DNA of 8,952 nt from Burkholderiales bacterium (GTDB taxonomy: Bacteria; Pseudomonadota; Gammaproteobacteria; Burkholderiales; SG8-39): assembly GCA_919902965.1 (NCBI GenBank), contig CAKKSJ010000047.1:1-8952 (forward strand), in the 5' to 3' direction. The notes under the pieces were generated by a model, which was not told the DNA's origin, made no database searches, and saw nothing but the letters and a program-made list of their open reading frames with translations. The translations under genes were made by a program, and so were the position numbers. Below, piece after piece: positions 1 through 6,654 of the stretch. The first letter of the stretch is position 1, and the number at the start of each line of letters is the position of its first letter.

Positions 1-12
1 CGAAGCTCTCGA

Positions 13-27
13 TCCCCCTTGAGGGGA
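13..27. repeat. Small GC-rich hairpin downstream of the ligase
   Basis: A perfect 5-bp inverted repeat, TCCCC/GGGGA, encloses a 5-nt loop. It lies 40 nt past the stop codon of the aryl-CoA ligase, within the last 66 nt of the window. No run of T follows on either strand, so it is not a convincing intrinsic terminator. It could be a weak transcript-end structure or a dispersed intergenic repeat. A second, weaker pairing (GTCC/GGAC around a 7-nt loop) sits beside it at 30-44. No gene can be supported between position 1 and 66. Confidence 0.35.
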
Positions 28-66
28 AAGTCCTCCCGGGGGACGCGCGCCAAGCATGGCAGCCTG

Positions 67-1707
67 TTAGCCGGCCTGGCGCAGCCTGAAGCGTTGCAGC
101 TTGCCGGTTTCCGTCCGCGGCAGCGCGGCCACGAACTGGATCGCGCGTGGATATTTGTACGCCGCAATGGTTTTTTTCACGAACTCCTGCAACTCTTTTA
201 CCATCGGTTCATTGCCCGTATAGCCTGATTTGAGCACCACGCAAGCCTTGACGATCTGGCCGCGTTCCGCGTCCGGCACGCCGACCACGCCGCATTCGGC
301 CACGGCAGGATGCTGCAGCAGCGCCGCCTCGACTTCGGGCCCGGCGATGTTGTAGCCGGCCGAGATAATCATGTCGTCGGTACGCGCCTGATAATAGAAA
401 TAGCCGTCCGCATCCATCTTGTAGGCATCGCCGGTCAAGTTCCAGCCGCGCAGCTTTCCCGCGCCAAGCACATAGCTCTTCTGGCGCGCATCGGCGAGAT
501 AGCGGCAGCCCGTAGGTCCCATTACTGCCAGTCGTCCGACCACGCCCGGTGCGCAGGGCTTGCCGTTCTGGTCGATCACCATCGCCGCGTAGCCGGGGAT
601 GGCGTAGCCGGTCGCGCCGGGGCGGACACGCTCGGGCGTGTGCGAAATGAATATGTGGATCATCTCGGTCGCGCCGATGCCGTCGATGATCTCGATACCG
701 CTCGCTTCCTTGAACAGCTGGCGCGTGGCGTCGGGCAGCGCCTCGCCCGCCGATACACATTTTCGCAAACTGCGCAGAGTGTAGTTTCGGACCAGGCCGG
801 CCATTTGACGATAGTTGGTCGGAGCGGTAAAGCAGATCGTCGCCTTCATTTTCTGTATCGTCCCGAGCAGGGTGTCGGGTGTGAGCCTTTCCATCAGCAC
901 CGTGGACGCGCCGAAACGCATGGGGAAGCACAACAGCCCCCCCAAGCCGAAAGTGAATGCTAGCGGCGGGGTGCCGCAGAAAATGTCATCCTGCGTCGGC
1001 TTCAGGCAGGAGCGCGGAAAACAGTCGCACATGGCCAGCACGTCGCGATGAAAGTGCACCGTGCCCTTGGGTTGCCCGGTGGTGCCCGAGGTGAAAGCGA
1101 TCATGCAGGCATCGTCGGCTGCGGTGTCGACGTTGCGAAACGCCGTGGGCTTCGCAGCGAGTTTTTGTTCGAGCGAGCCTGCTCCGCCGTCGTTGAAATA
1201 GAGCACCTGCTTCATGTCCCGGCATCCAGCGCGCGCCAGCTCCATTTCATCGTTCAGGCGCAGGTCACACAAGGCGGCGCCGACTCTGGCCTTGTCGATG
1301 ATTTGTTTCAGTTCCGCCGCCCGCAACAGCGGCATGGTGGGCACCGCGACAAGTCCCGCTTTTACCACCGCCAGCCAGCAGGCCGCCATCATCGGATTGT
1401 TGGGCGCGCGCAACAGCACGCGATTCCCGGGTTCGAGCTTCAGATCCTCGGTAAGCACGTGCGCAATCTGATTGGCGCGGGCAAGCAGCGCCCGGTAGGT
1501 ACAAGAATAGGCCTTGCCCTCCTCCAGGGTGTGGATCACGCTGCGCTCGCCGTGTATACCCGCCGCCATTTTGTCGAGCAGTTCCGCGGCACAGTTCAGG
1601 CGTTTCGGATAGCGCAATTCCGGCAGATCGAAAACCAGCTTGGGCCACTGGTTTTTCGGCGGCAGCCTGTCCCTGACAAAGGTATCGATGTGAGCCGTGG
1701 GTTCCAT
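67..1707 (-). CDS. Aryl-CoA ligase, 2-aminobenzoate/benzoate-CoA ligase type (AbmG-like)
   Basis: This is a 546-residue ATP-dependent acyl-adenylate-forming enzyme that would activate an aromatic acid to its CoA thioester with release of AMP and pyrophosphate, probably in the cytoplasm. The ANL-family motifs are all present: the phosphate loop FTSGTTGQPKG at about 205-215, GATEM at 355-359, the GD of the ribose-binding motif (Asp437), the hinge RTDDMIISAGYNI at 442-454, and the C-terminal catalytic lysine Lys536 in TETGK. The IGATEMIHIF wording and the N-terminal LPPKNQWP style fit the benzoate-CoA and 2-aminobenzoate-CoA ligase group better than acetyl- or fatty acyl-CoA synthetases. 2-Aminobenzoate is my best guess because GATEM followed by IHIFISH is typical of AbmG-like proteins, but benzoate, a hydroxybenzoate or an alicyclic acid remains possible. 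The ATG at 1707 is chosen because GGAG lies 5 nt upstream. It is the last gene of the cluster, 65 nt after the acyl-CoA dehydrogenase. Confidence 0.87.
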   Translation of the reverse strand: MEPTAHIDTFVRDRLPPKNQWPKLVFDLPELRYPKRLNCAAELLDKMAAGIHGERSVIHTLEEGKAYSCTYRALLARANQIAHVLTEDLKLEPGNRVLLRAPNNPMMAACWLAVVKAGLVAVPTMPLLRAAELKQIIDKARVGAALCDLRLNDEMELARAGCRDMKQVLYFNDGGAGSLEQKLAAKPTAFRNVDTAADDACMIAFTSGTTGQPKGTVHFHRDVLAMCDCFPRSCLKPTQDDIFCGTPPLAFTFGLGGLLCFPMRFGASTVLMERLTPDTLLGTIQKMKATICFTAPTNYRQMAGLVRNYTLRSLRKCVSAGEALPDATRQLFKEASGIEIIDGIGATEMIHIFISHTPERVRPGATGYAIPGYAAMVIDQNGKPCAPGVVGRLAVMGPTGCRYLADARQKSYVLGAGKLRGWNLTGDAYKMDADGYFYYQARTDDMIISAGYNIAGPEVEAALLQHPAVAECGVVGVPDAERGQIVKACVVLKSGYTGNEPMVKELQEFVKKTIAAYKYPRAIQFVAALPRTETGKLQRFRLRQAG

Positions 1708-1712
1708 GAAAT

Positions 1713-1716
1713 CTCC
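1713..1716 (-). promoter_or_regulatory. Shine-Dalgarno site that decides the ligase start
   Basis: On the minus strand GGAG stands 5 nt before the ATG at 1707. An alternative in-frame ATG at 1773 overlaps the dehydrogenase stop (TAATG) and would add 22 residues. It has an AAGGGG only 2 nt upstream, which is too close for good initiation, and the extra residues do not resemble the family N-terminus. Confidence 0.6.
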
Positions 1717-1772
1717 AGCAGTTCGGCTACCGATCGCGCGAAGGGCAGCGGGAGCCCAGGCGCTTTGGCGCA

Positions 1773-2933
1773 TTACCCCTTCAATGTTTCACGCGCAATA
1801 ATCAGTTTCTGCACCTCGGTCGCGCCTTCGTAAATGCGCAGCGCGCGAATTTCCCGGTAGAGCTTTTCCACCGGGTACCCGCTTACCACGCCGAGGCCGC
1901 CGAATATCTGCAGCGCCCGGTCGATGACCTGCTGCGCCGATTCGGTCGCCACCATCTTGGCCATGGCCGCTTCGCGCGTGCTGCGCGCCCCCTTCACGTC
2001 ACGCAGCCAAGCGGCGCGATAGGTGAGCAAGGCCGCGCTGTCAATGGCGGTAGCCATATCGGCGATCGCCGCCTGCGTGAGCTGAAAATCGGCCAGCGTC
2101 TGTCCGAACATTTTGCGCTCCTTGGCACGCGCCAGCGCTTCGTCCAGCGCGCGCCGCGCAAATCCCAGCGCAGCTGCGGCAACCGAGGCCCGGAATATGT
2201 CCAGCGTCTGCATCGCCACCTTGAATCCCTGCCCAGGCTCGCCCAGGCGCTGCGCAGCGCTCACGCGGCAGCCGTGAAAACGCAGGCTGGCGAGGGGATG
2301 CGGCGCGATCAACTCGATGCGCCCGCTGACTTCGAGGCCGGGATTGGCGGCATCGACGACAAAGGCGCTGAGGCCGCGCGCGCCCGCCGCCTCTCCGGTA
2401 CGCGCGAAGACGCAGTAGAAATCGGCGATGCCGCCGTTGGAAATCCAGGTTTTCTCGCCGTCGATGACATAGTCCTCGCCTACGCGGCGAGCGCTCGTAC
2501 TCATTGCGCCCACGTCGGAACCGGCATCGGGTTCGGACAGGGCAAAAGCGGCGATGGCCTCGCCACGGGCTACGCGCGGCAGGTAGCGGCGTTTGATCTC
2601 CTCGCCGCCAGCAATGGAAATGGCGCCCGAACCCAGGCCCTGCATGGCAAAGGCGAAATCGGCGAGACCCTCGTGTCGCGCCAGGGTTTCGCGCGCGATG
2701 CACAGGGAACGCGAATCGATTTGTTCGCTGGCCCCGCCATAGGCGGAAGGAACGCAATGCCTGAGCCAGCCGTCCTTGCCCAGGCGCGCAACCAGATCGC
2801 GGCAAAGCGCATCAACGCCCGCGCCATGATCCAGATGCGCGACATGCGCCGCCGCCCAGGCGTCGAGATCGGTCGCAAGCCGGCGCTGCGGCGCATCGAA
2901 AAACGGCCAGTCGAGATAAGTCCTGTCACTCAT
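1773..2933 (-). CDS. Acyl-CoA dehydrogenase family protein
   Basis: This is a 386-residue FAD-dependent acyl-CoA dehydrogenase, the usual full length. It would introduce an alpha,beta double bond into a CoA thioester and pass electrons to electron-transfer flavoprotein. The helical N-terminal domain is followed by the FAD/substrate motif FALSEPDAGSDVG at about 130-142 and a WISNGG segment near 163-168. The C-terminal helical domain has RKMFGQ-like wording (KERKMFGQ near 271-278), the QIFGGLGVVSGYPVE signature near 352-366, and IYEGATEVQ, whose glutamate (about 369) matches the catalytic base of the medium- and short-chain enzymes. The ATG at 2933 is preferred over a TTG two codons earlier; a weak GGGA lies 8 nt upstream. 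It begins 16 nt after the dienelactone-hydrolase-like gene and is followed by the aryl-CoA ligase, so the three are likely co-transcribed. The substrate cannot be read from the sequence; context suggests the product of the ligase or a later CoA intermediate. Confidence 0.93.
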   Translation of the reverse strand: MSDRTYLDWPFFDAPQRRLATDLDAWAAAHVAHLDHGAGVDALCRDLVARLGKDGWLRHCVPSAYGGASEQIDSRSLCIARETLARHEGLADFAFAMQGLGSGAISIAGGEEIKRRYLPRVARGEAIAAFALSEPDAGSDVGAMSTSARRVGEDYVIDGEKTWISNGGIADFYCVFARTGEAAGARGLSAFVVDAANPGLEVSGRIELIAPHPLASLRFHGCRVSAAQRLGEPGQGFKVAMQTLDIFRASVAAAALGFARRALDEALARAKERKMFGQTLADFQLTQAAIADMATAIDSAALLTYRAAWLRDVKGARSTREAAMAKMVATESAQQVIDRALQIFGGLGVVSGYPVEKLYREIRALRIYEGATEVQKLIIARETLKG

Positions 2934-2949
2934 GCCCAATGTCCCGGTG

Positions 2950-3660
2950 CTAGCTGATGGCGGTGGCGAGAAAAGCCAGGGAACGCCCGCGCGCCAGCGC
3001 CGCGCTGCGCTGATTGTAAGCGGCGCGATCCCAGCAGTTAAAGCCGTGATTCGCGCCGGGATAGACGTCGATGCGCACGTCCTCGCGCCCGGCGAAGGTC
3101 TGTTTCACTGCCTCGACCGCCGCTGCAGGAATGTGCGCGTCGTCGCCGGCGAAATGAAACAGCACCGGGCATTTGATCTTTCCGGCTTCCTCAAGCTTGG
3201 TGTGGATGCCTCCGCCGTAATAGCACACCGCCGCGTCCACGCCGGCGTTGGCCGCACAAAGATAAGACAACATCCCGCCCATGCAGTAACCGATGGAGGC
3301 CACCTTGCCGCCGCATTCGGGCAAGCCGCGCAACGCGGCGACGGTGGCTGCGAGATCCTTCACGCCGGCGGCGAAATCCATTTTCTGCATATAGCCGATG
3401 CCTTTCTGAAAATCGTCCGGCCCGTAGCCAAGATGGACCATGGGCTGCATGCGCCAGAACAGGTCGGGCGCAAGCACGGTGTAACCGTCGCTGGCATATT
3501 GGTCGGCCACCCCGCGTATATGCGAATTGACGCCGAAGATCTCCTGGATCAGGACTATGCCTGGCCCCTTGCCGCTTTGTTGCGCCAAGTGCGGCAGCGA
3601 CAGGTAGGCCTTGAACTGGCCGCCATCCTGCGCCTTGATATCTATCCATCGTGAGTTCAT
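2950..3660 (-). CDS. Dienelactone hydrolase family protein
   Basis: This is a 236-residue alpha/beta hydrolase of the carboxymethylenebutenolidase (dienelactone hydrolase) family, near the usual 230-250 residues. The nucleophile elbow is GYCMGG, with Cys126 in place of the more common serine, as in classical dienelactone hydrolase. The rest of the site is visible: Asp174 in GDDAHIP, His205 in GANHGFN, and the conserved glutamate Glu40 in IQEIFGVN. No signal peptide is seen, so it should be cytoplasmic. The ATG at 3660 is supported by a perfect AGGAGG 5 nt upstream; an open frame runs to 3762 but lacks a comparable site. It is the first gene after the 194-nt intergenic region and probably leads a three-gene transcript with the dehydrogenase and ligase. 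Chlorocatechol-pathway partners are absent, so hydrolysis of a lactone or ring-derived ester in the adjacent CoA pathway is only inferred. Confidence 0.92.
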   Translation of the reverse strand: MNSRWIDIKAQDGGQFKAYLSLPHLAQQSGKGPGIVLIQEIFGVNSHIRGVADQYASDGYTVLAPDLFWRMQPMVHLGYGPDDFQKGIGYMQKMDFAAGVKDLAATVAALRGLPECGGKVASIGYCMGGMLSYLCAANAGVDAAVCYYGGGIHTKLEEAGKIKCPVLFHFAGDDAHIPAAAVEAVKQTFAGREDVRIDVYPGANHGFNCWDRAAYNQRSAALARGRSLAFLATAIS

Positions 3661-3665
3661 TGCCG

Positions 3666-3671
3666 CCTCCT
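3666..3671 (-). promoter_or_regulatory. Strong Shine-Dalgarno site of the dienelactone hydrolase gene
   Basis: AGGAGG on the minus strand lies 5 nt before the ATG at 3660. It is the best ribosome-binding site in the window and fixes the start within a frame that is open much further upstream. It fits a gene that opens its own transcript. Confidence 0.75.
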
Positions 3672-3708
3672 GCGTCTGTTTTGAATCCGCGCTCCCGCTG
3701 AGAGACTC

Positions 3709-3737
3709 AATATATTGGGCCGAAGCCGATTGCGCAA
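3709..3737 (-). promoter_or_regulatory. Candidate sigma-70 promoter for the hydrolase-dehydrogenase-ligase genes
   Basis: On the minus strand TTGCGC (plus 3732-3737) is followed, after exactly 17 nt, by TATATT (plus 3709-3714). The -10 element matches TATAAT at five of six bases. The -35 matches only at TTG, a pattern typical of activated promoters. Transcription would begin near 3702, leaving a leader of about 40 nt before the ATG at 3660. The -35 overlaps the perfect 8-bp palindrome TTGCGCAA at 3730-3737. Confidence 0.5.
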
Positions 3738-3761
3738 GTTGTGACCGCAGTTGTGGACGCA
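3738..3761. repeat. Tandem 12-bp direct repeat directly upstream of the candidate -35 box
   Basis: GTTGTGACCGCA (3738-3749) and GTTGTGGACGCA (3750-3761) are adjacent and identical at 10 of 12 positions. They abut the proposed -35 element on its upstream side. This is the usual place for an activator that binds directly repeated half-sites, but no regulator gene is in the window to pair with it. Confidence 0.5.
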
Positions 3762-3796
3762 ACGATAGAACTGTCGGGCAGCGATGCCGGCGCCCG

Positions 3797-3821
3797 TTTA
3801 AATGAAAGGCGACGCGCGCCT
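3797..3821 (-). terminator. Possible weak intrinsic terminator after the amidase
   Basis: On the minus strand a 5-bp GC-rich stem, AGGCG/CGCCT, with a 5-nt loop (plus 3807-3821) is followed by the T-rich TTCATTTAAA (plus 3797-3806). It lies about 34 nt past the amidase stop. The stem is short and the T-tract is interrupted, so termination would be partial at best. Confidence 0.3.
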
Positions 3822-3854
3822 AGCGCACGATTGAATCCGCCAATAGCGGCGCGA

Positions 3855-5261
3855 TCAAAGCGGCGGCCGGCGCAGATGATGGCCGGTCGCCTGCTGATAG
3901 GCATGCGCCGCGCGCAGCACCAGATCCTCGCGCTGCATCGGCCCCACCAGCTGCACGCCGATGGGCAGGCCGTCCGCGGAAAACCCGCAGGGCACGGACA
4001 TCGCCGGCTGCTGCGTCAGGTTGAAGGGAAAGGAAAACGGCGTCCACCAGGTCCAGTCTTCCTCGCCCGGCGGGCGCTCCGGTGCAAGCACGCCGGCGGC
4101 GAAGGCCGGGATCGAAGTGGCCGGTGTGAGCAACAAATCGTATTTCCGGTGGAAATGCAGCATATGCTCGCCCAGCGCGCCGCGCGCGTTGACCGCGTCC
4201 AGATAGTGCGCCAGCGTGTGCTGCGCGCCGCTCGCGCAGGCTTGCTGCAGACCGGGATCGAGCAGCGCGAACTTTTCCCTGGGCAGGTTGCGCAGCAGAT
4301 TGTAGGCGCCCGAAGTCCAGTGCACCCAGAAGGTCTCGCGGCAGTCGGCAAAACCGGGATCCACTTCCTCCACCTGCGCGCCCAAGCCGGCCAGCACCTT
4401 GACCGCGTCCGCGACGCGCGCCGCAACTTCGGCGTCCACGTTTTTCACGTAACCCAGACGCGGGCTGTAGGCGATGCGCAAATCTTTCACGCCTGCATCC
4501 AAGGCCTGCGTCCAGTCGACATGCGCATAAGGCAACGCGGTCCAGTCGCGCGCATCGGCTTGCGAGAGCACGTTCAGCATCAGTGCGCAATCGGCGACCG
4601 TACGCGCCATCGGACCGACGTGCGCCACCGTCCCGAAGGGTGAAAGCGGCCAGGCCGGCACGCGGCCGAAGCCGGCCTTGATGCCGGATATGCCGGCGAA
4701 GGCACAGGGTATGCGTATCGAACCGCCGCCGTCGGTGCCGACCGCGAGCTGTCCCATGCCGGCGGCGACCTGCGCCGCGGCGCCGCCGCTGGAACCGCCG
4801 GGCGTGCGTTCGGTGTTCCATGGATTGCGCGTAATACCGGTAAGCGGGCTGTCGGTCACGCCCTTCCAGCCGAATTCCGGCGTGCAGGTTTTGCCCAGCA
4901 GCACCGCGCCGTTTTCGCGCAAGCGCGCGCTTGCAGGGCCATCCTCTTTCCACGGACCGGTGGGGTCGACAGTCCTGGATCCGCGCAGCGTCGGCCAGGC
5001 GCGCGTGAGTATCAAATCCTTGATCGAGGCCGGCACGCCGTCCACCCAGCCGAGTGGCGCCGCCTTCATCCAGCGCGCCTCGGAGGCGCGCGCCGATTCG
5101 AGCGCGCCGGCCTCGTCGATGAGGCAGAACGCATTCAGTCTGGGGTTGAGTTCGCGTATGCGCGCGAGCACCGCCTCAGTCACCTCGACCGGCGACAGTT
5201 GCTTCGCCCGGTAGCGGCGTACCAGTTCAGTCGCGGAGGTGTAGGCGAGTTCTGCGTTCAA
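3855..5261 (-). CDS. Amidase, amidase-signature family
   Basis: This is a 468-residue amidase-signature enzyme that hydrolyses a carboxamide to acid plus ammonia or amine. The Ser-cisSer-Lys triad can be placed: Lys81 in GVPASIKDLI, cis-Ser157 in TPGGSSGGAAA, and nucleophile Ser181 in DGGGSIRIP. The 24-residue spacing between the two serines is that of the family. It has no signal peptide and is probably cytoplasmic. It resembles GatA in the core, but gatB and gatC are absent and the neighbours are catabolic, so a stand-alone amidase is more likely than a tRNA amidotransferase subunit. The start is TTG: no in-frame ATG exists before residue 65 or upstream before the stop at 5307-5309, and AGGA lies 7 nt before the TTG. 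It follows the aminotransferase by 48 nt and is probably co-transcribed with it. The substrate is unknown. Confidence 0.9.
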   Translation of the reverse strand: MNAELAYTSATELVRRYRAKQLSPVEVTEAVLARIRELNPRLNAFCLIDEAGALESARASEARWMKAAPLGWVDGVPASIKDLILTRAWPTLRGSRTVDPTGPWKEDGPASARLRENGAVLLGKTCTPEFGWKGVTDSPLTGITRNPWNTERTPGGSSGGAAAQVAAGMGQLAVGTDGGGSIRIPCAFAGISGIKAGFGRVPAWPLSPFGTVAHVGPMARTVADCALMLNVLSQADARDWTALPYAHVDWTQALDAGVKDLRIAYSPRLGYVKNVDAEVAARVADAVKVLAGLGAQVEEVDPGFADCRETFWVHWTSGAYNLLRNLPREKFALLDPGLQQACASGAQHTLAHYLDAVNARGALGEHMLHFHRKYDLLLTPATSIPAFAAGVLAPERPPGEEDWTWWTPFSFPFNLTQQPAMSVPCGFSADGLPIGVQLVGPMQREDLVLRAAHAYQQATGHHLRRPPL

Positions 5262-5268
5262 ATTGCTT

Positions 5269-5272
5269 TCCT
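5269..5272 (-). promoter_or_regulatory. Shine-Dalgarno site supporting the TTG start of the amidase
   Basis: On the minus strand AAGGAAA (core AGGA) ends 7 nt before the TTG at 5261. With no ATG or GTG available nearby in frame, this site is the main evidence for the rare TTG start, which usually lowers translation. Confidence 0.6.
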
Positions 5273-5309
5273 TGTGTCGATCGCGCCGAATTAAACTCAG
5301 TGCCGTTTA

Positions 5310-6641
5310 TCAGGCAACGCGCTTGAGCGCTGCGCCCAGCCTGTCGATCATTTCGTCGATGTGCGACTTCTCGACTATCAAAGGCGGCGATAGCGCCAGC
5401 GTGTCGCCCGCGGGCCGCACCAGGAGGCCGCTGGCGTAGCAGTCGGTGAAGACGTCGAAAGCGCGCGCGCCGACCTTGCCCGCCCGCGCCTCGATCTCGA
5501 TCACGCCTATCAGTCCCAGGTTGCGGATGTCGACGACATTGGGCAGACCCTTGAGCGCATGCAGCGCCTGCTCGAAATAGGGCGCCATGGCTGCGGCGCG
5601 CTCGAACAGGCCTTCCTCGCGGTAAACATCGACCGTGGCGCACGCCGCGGCAGCGGCCACCGGGTGACCGGAGTAAGTGTAGCCGTGGAACAGTTCGATC
5701 GCGGCTTCCGGCCCCTGCATAAAGGCGTCATGGATGCGCTGGTGCGCGATCACGCCGCCCATCGGTATGGTGCCATTGGTGACGCCCTTGGCGAAGCTCA
5801 TGAGATCGGGCATGACGCCGAAATAATCGGCGGCAAACGCTTTGCCCAGACGGCCGAAGCCGGTGATTACTTCGTCGAAAATGAGCAGGATGCCGTGCTT
5901 GTCGCAGATCGCGCGCAGACGCTCGAGATAGCCTTTCGGGGGAATCAGCCCGCCGGTGGAACCGGCCACCGGCTCGACGATGACCGCCGCGATATTGGAG
6001 GCGTCGTGCAAGGGGATAATGCGCTGCTCCAGCTCGTCGGCCAAATGTGCACCCCATTCCGGCTGTCCGCGCGAGTAGGCTTGCTGCGACAGGTCCCAGG
6101 TATGGCGCAGATGATCCACGCGCGGCAGCAGGTTGCCGAAAGTCTTGCGGTTGTTGGTCATGCCGCCGACGGATATGCCGCCGAAACCGGTGCCATGGTA
6201 GCCGCGCTCCCGGCCGATCAGCACGGTGCGCGTTCCCTCGCCGCGCGCCCGATGGTAGGCAAGCGCGATCTTCAGCGCACTGTCGACCGCTTCCGATCCG
6301 GAATTGGCGAAAAACACATGATCCATTCCGGGCGGTGCAAGCGCGGCGATTTTCTGCGCGGCCTCGAACGCCTTCGGATGTCCCATCTGAAAGGTCGGCG
6401 CAAAGTCGAGCTGATCGAGCTGGGCTTTGACCGCGTTGATGATTTTCGCGCGTCCGTGGCCGGCATTCACGCACCAAAGGCCCGCCGTGCCGTCGAGCAC
6501 CTTGCGCCCGTCGTGCGCGGTGAAATGCATGTCCTTTGCGCCCACCAGCATGCGCGGCGCCTGCTTGAACTGCCGGTTCGCCGAGAACGGCATCCAGAAC
6601 GCGGATAGATCGACGCCCAGTCCGGTTTCTATATTGCCCAT
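5310..6641 (-). CDS. Class III omega-amino acid:pyruvate aminotransferase
   Basis: This is a 443-residue PLP-dependent class III aminotransferase, the normal length of the omega-amino acid (beta-alanine):pyruvate group. Visible landmarks are the FWMPF and LWCVN segments near 15-60 (Trp56 lines the active site in relatives), the phosphate-binding NSGSEAVDSALK near 121-132, GYHGTGFGG near 157-165, Asp256 in LIFDEVITGFGR that pairs with the pyridine nitrogen, and the Schiff-base Lys285 in SFAKGVTNG. Arg409 in VRPAGD matches the carboxylate-switching arginine of these enzymes. It would move an amino group from an omega-amino acid or amine to pyruvate, giving a semialdehyde or ketone and alanine. 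The ATG at 6641 is chosen because GGGAG lies 5 nt upstream, only 13 nt past the preceding hydrolase stop; another ATG at 6653 lacks such a site. The TGA stop is followed at once by an in-frame TAA. The true amino donor is not readable. Confidence 0.94.
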   Translation of the reverse strand: MGNIETGLGVDLSAFWMPFSANRQFKQAPRMLVGAKDMHFTAHDGRKVLDGTAGLWCVNAGHGRAKIINAVKAQLDQLDFAPTFQMGHPKAFEAAQKIAALAPPGMDHVFFANSGSEAVDSALKIALAYHRARGEGTRTVLIGRERGYHGTGFGGISVGGMTNNRKTFGNLLPRVDHLRHTWDLSQQAYSRGQPEWGAHLADELEQRIIPLHDASNIAAVIVEPVAGSTGGLIPPKGYLERLRAICDKHGILLIFDEVITGFGRLGKAFAADYFGVMPDLMSFAKGVTNGTIPMGGVIAHQRIHDAFMQGPEAAIELFHGYTYSGHPVAAAAACATVDVYREEGLFERAAAMAPYFEQALHALKGLPNVVDIRNLGLIGVIEIEARAGKVGARAFDVFTDCYASGLLVRPAGDTLALSPPLIVEKSHIDEMIDRLGAALKRVA

Positions 6642-6646
6642 GATCG

Positions 6647-6651
6647 CTCCC
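6647..6651 (-). promoter_or_regulatory. Shine-Dalgarno site that decides the aminotransferase start
   Basis: GGGAG on the minus strand is 5 nt upstream of the ATG at 6641. It overlaps the alternative in-frame ATG at 6653, which favours 6641. It also lies within the 13-nt gap after the upstream stop, consistent with translational coupling. Confidence 0.55.
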
Positions 6652-6654
6652 ATT

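Larger units (their letters stand above)
3681..3840. repeat. 10-bp direct repeat bracketing the intergenic region
   Basis: TTGAATCCGC occurs exactly at 3681-3690 and again at 3831-3840, in the same orientation and 150 bp apart. One copy is just past the amidase stop; the other is in the predicted leader of the dienelactone hydrolase gene. It may be chance, a paired protein site, or the trace of a small duplication. Confidence 0.4.

Noticed and set aside
1..66. A new gene starting with the ATG at 57 on the minus strand, or a full intrinsic terminator at 13-44
   Set aside because: The frame is open only for 19 codons to the edge, is rich in Gly/Pro/Arg and has no clear ribosome-binding site; the hairpins lack a T-tract.
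2932..3654. A 240-codon plus-strand open frame opposite the dienelactone hydrolase gene
   Set aside because: It mirrors the real gene almost end to end and has no recognisable motif or ribosome-binding site.
3741..4643. A 300-codon plus-strand open frame covering part of the amidase and the intergenic region
   Set aside because: Its composition is arginine- and glutamine-rich shadow coding with no family motif, and it is antisense to the well-supported amidase.
3855..5261. GatA, the amidase subunit of the tRNA-dependent amidotransferase
   Set aside because: The triad is shared by the whole family, gatB and gatC are absent, and the context is catabolic.
5559..6608. A 349-codon open frame on the plus strand opposite the aminotransferase
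   Set aside because: It lies wholly antisense to a gene with complete active-site motifs, shows no recognisable domain, and long antisense frames are common in GC-rich coding DNA.
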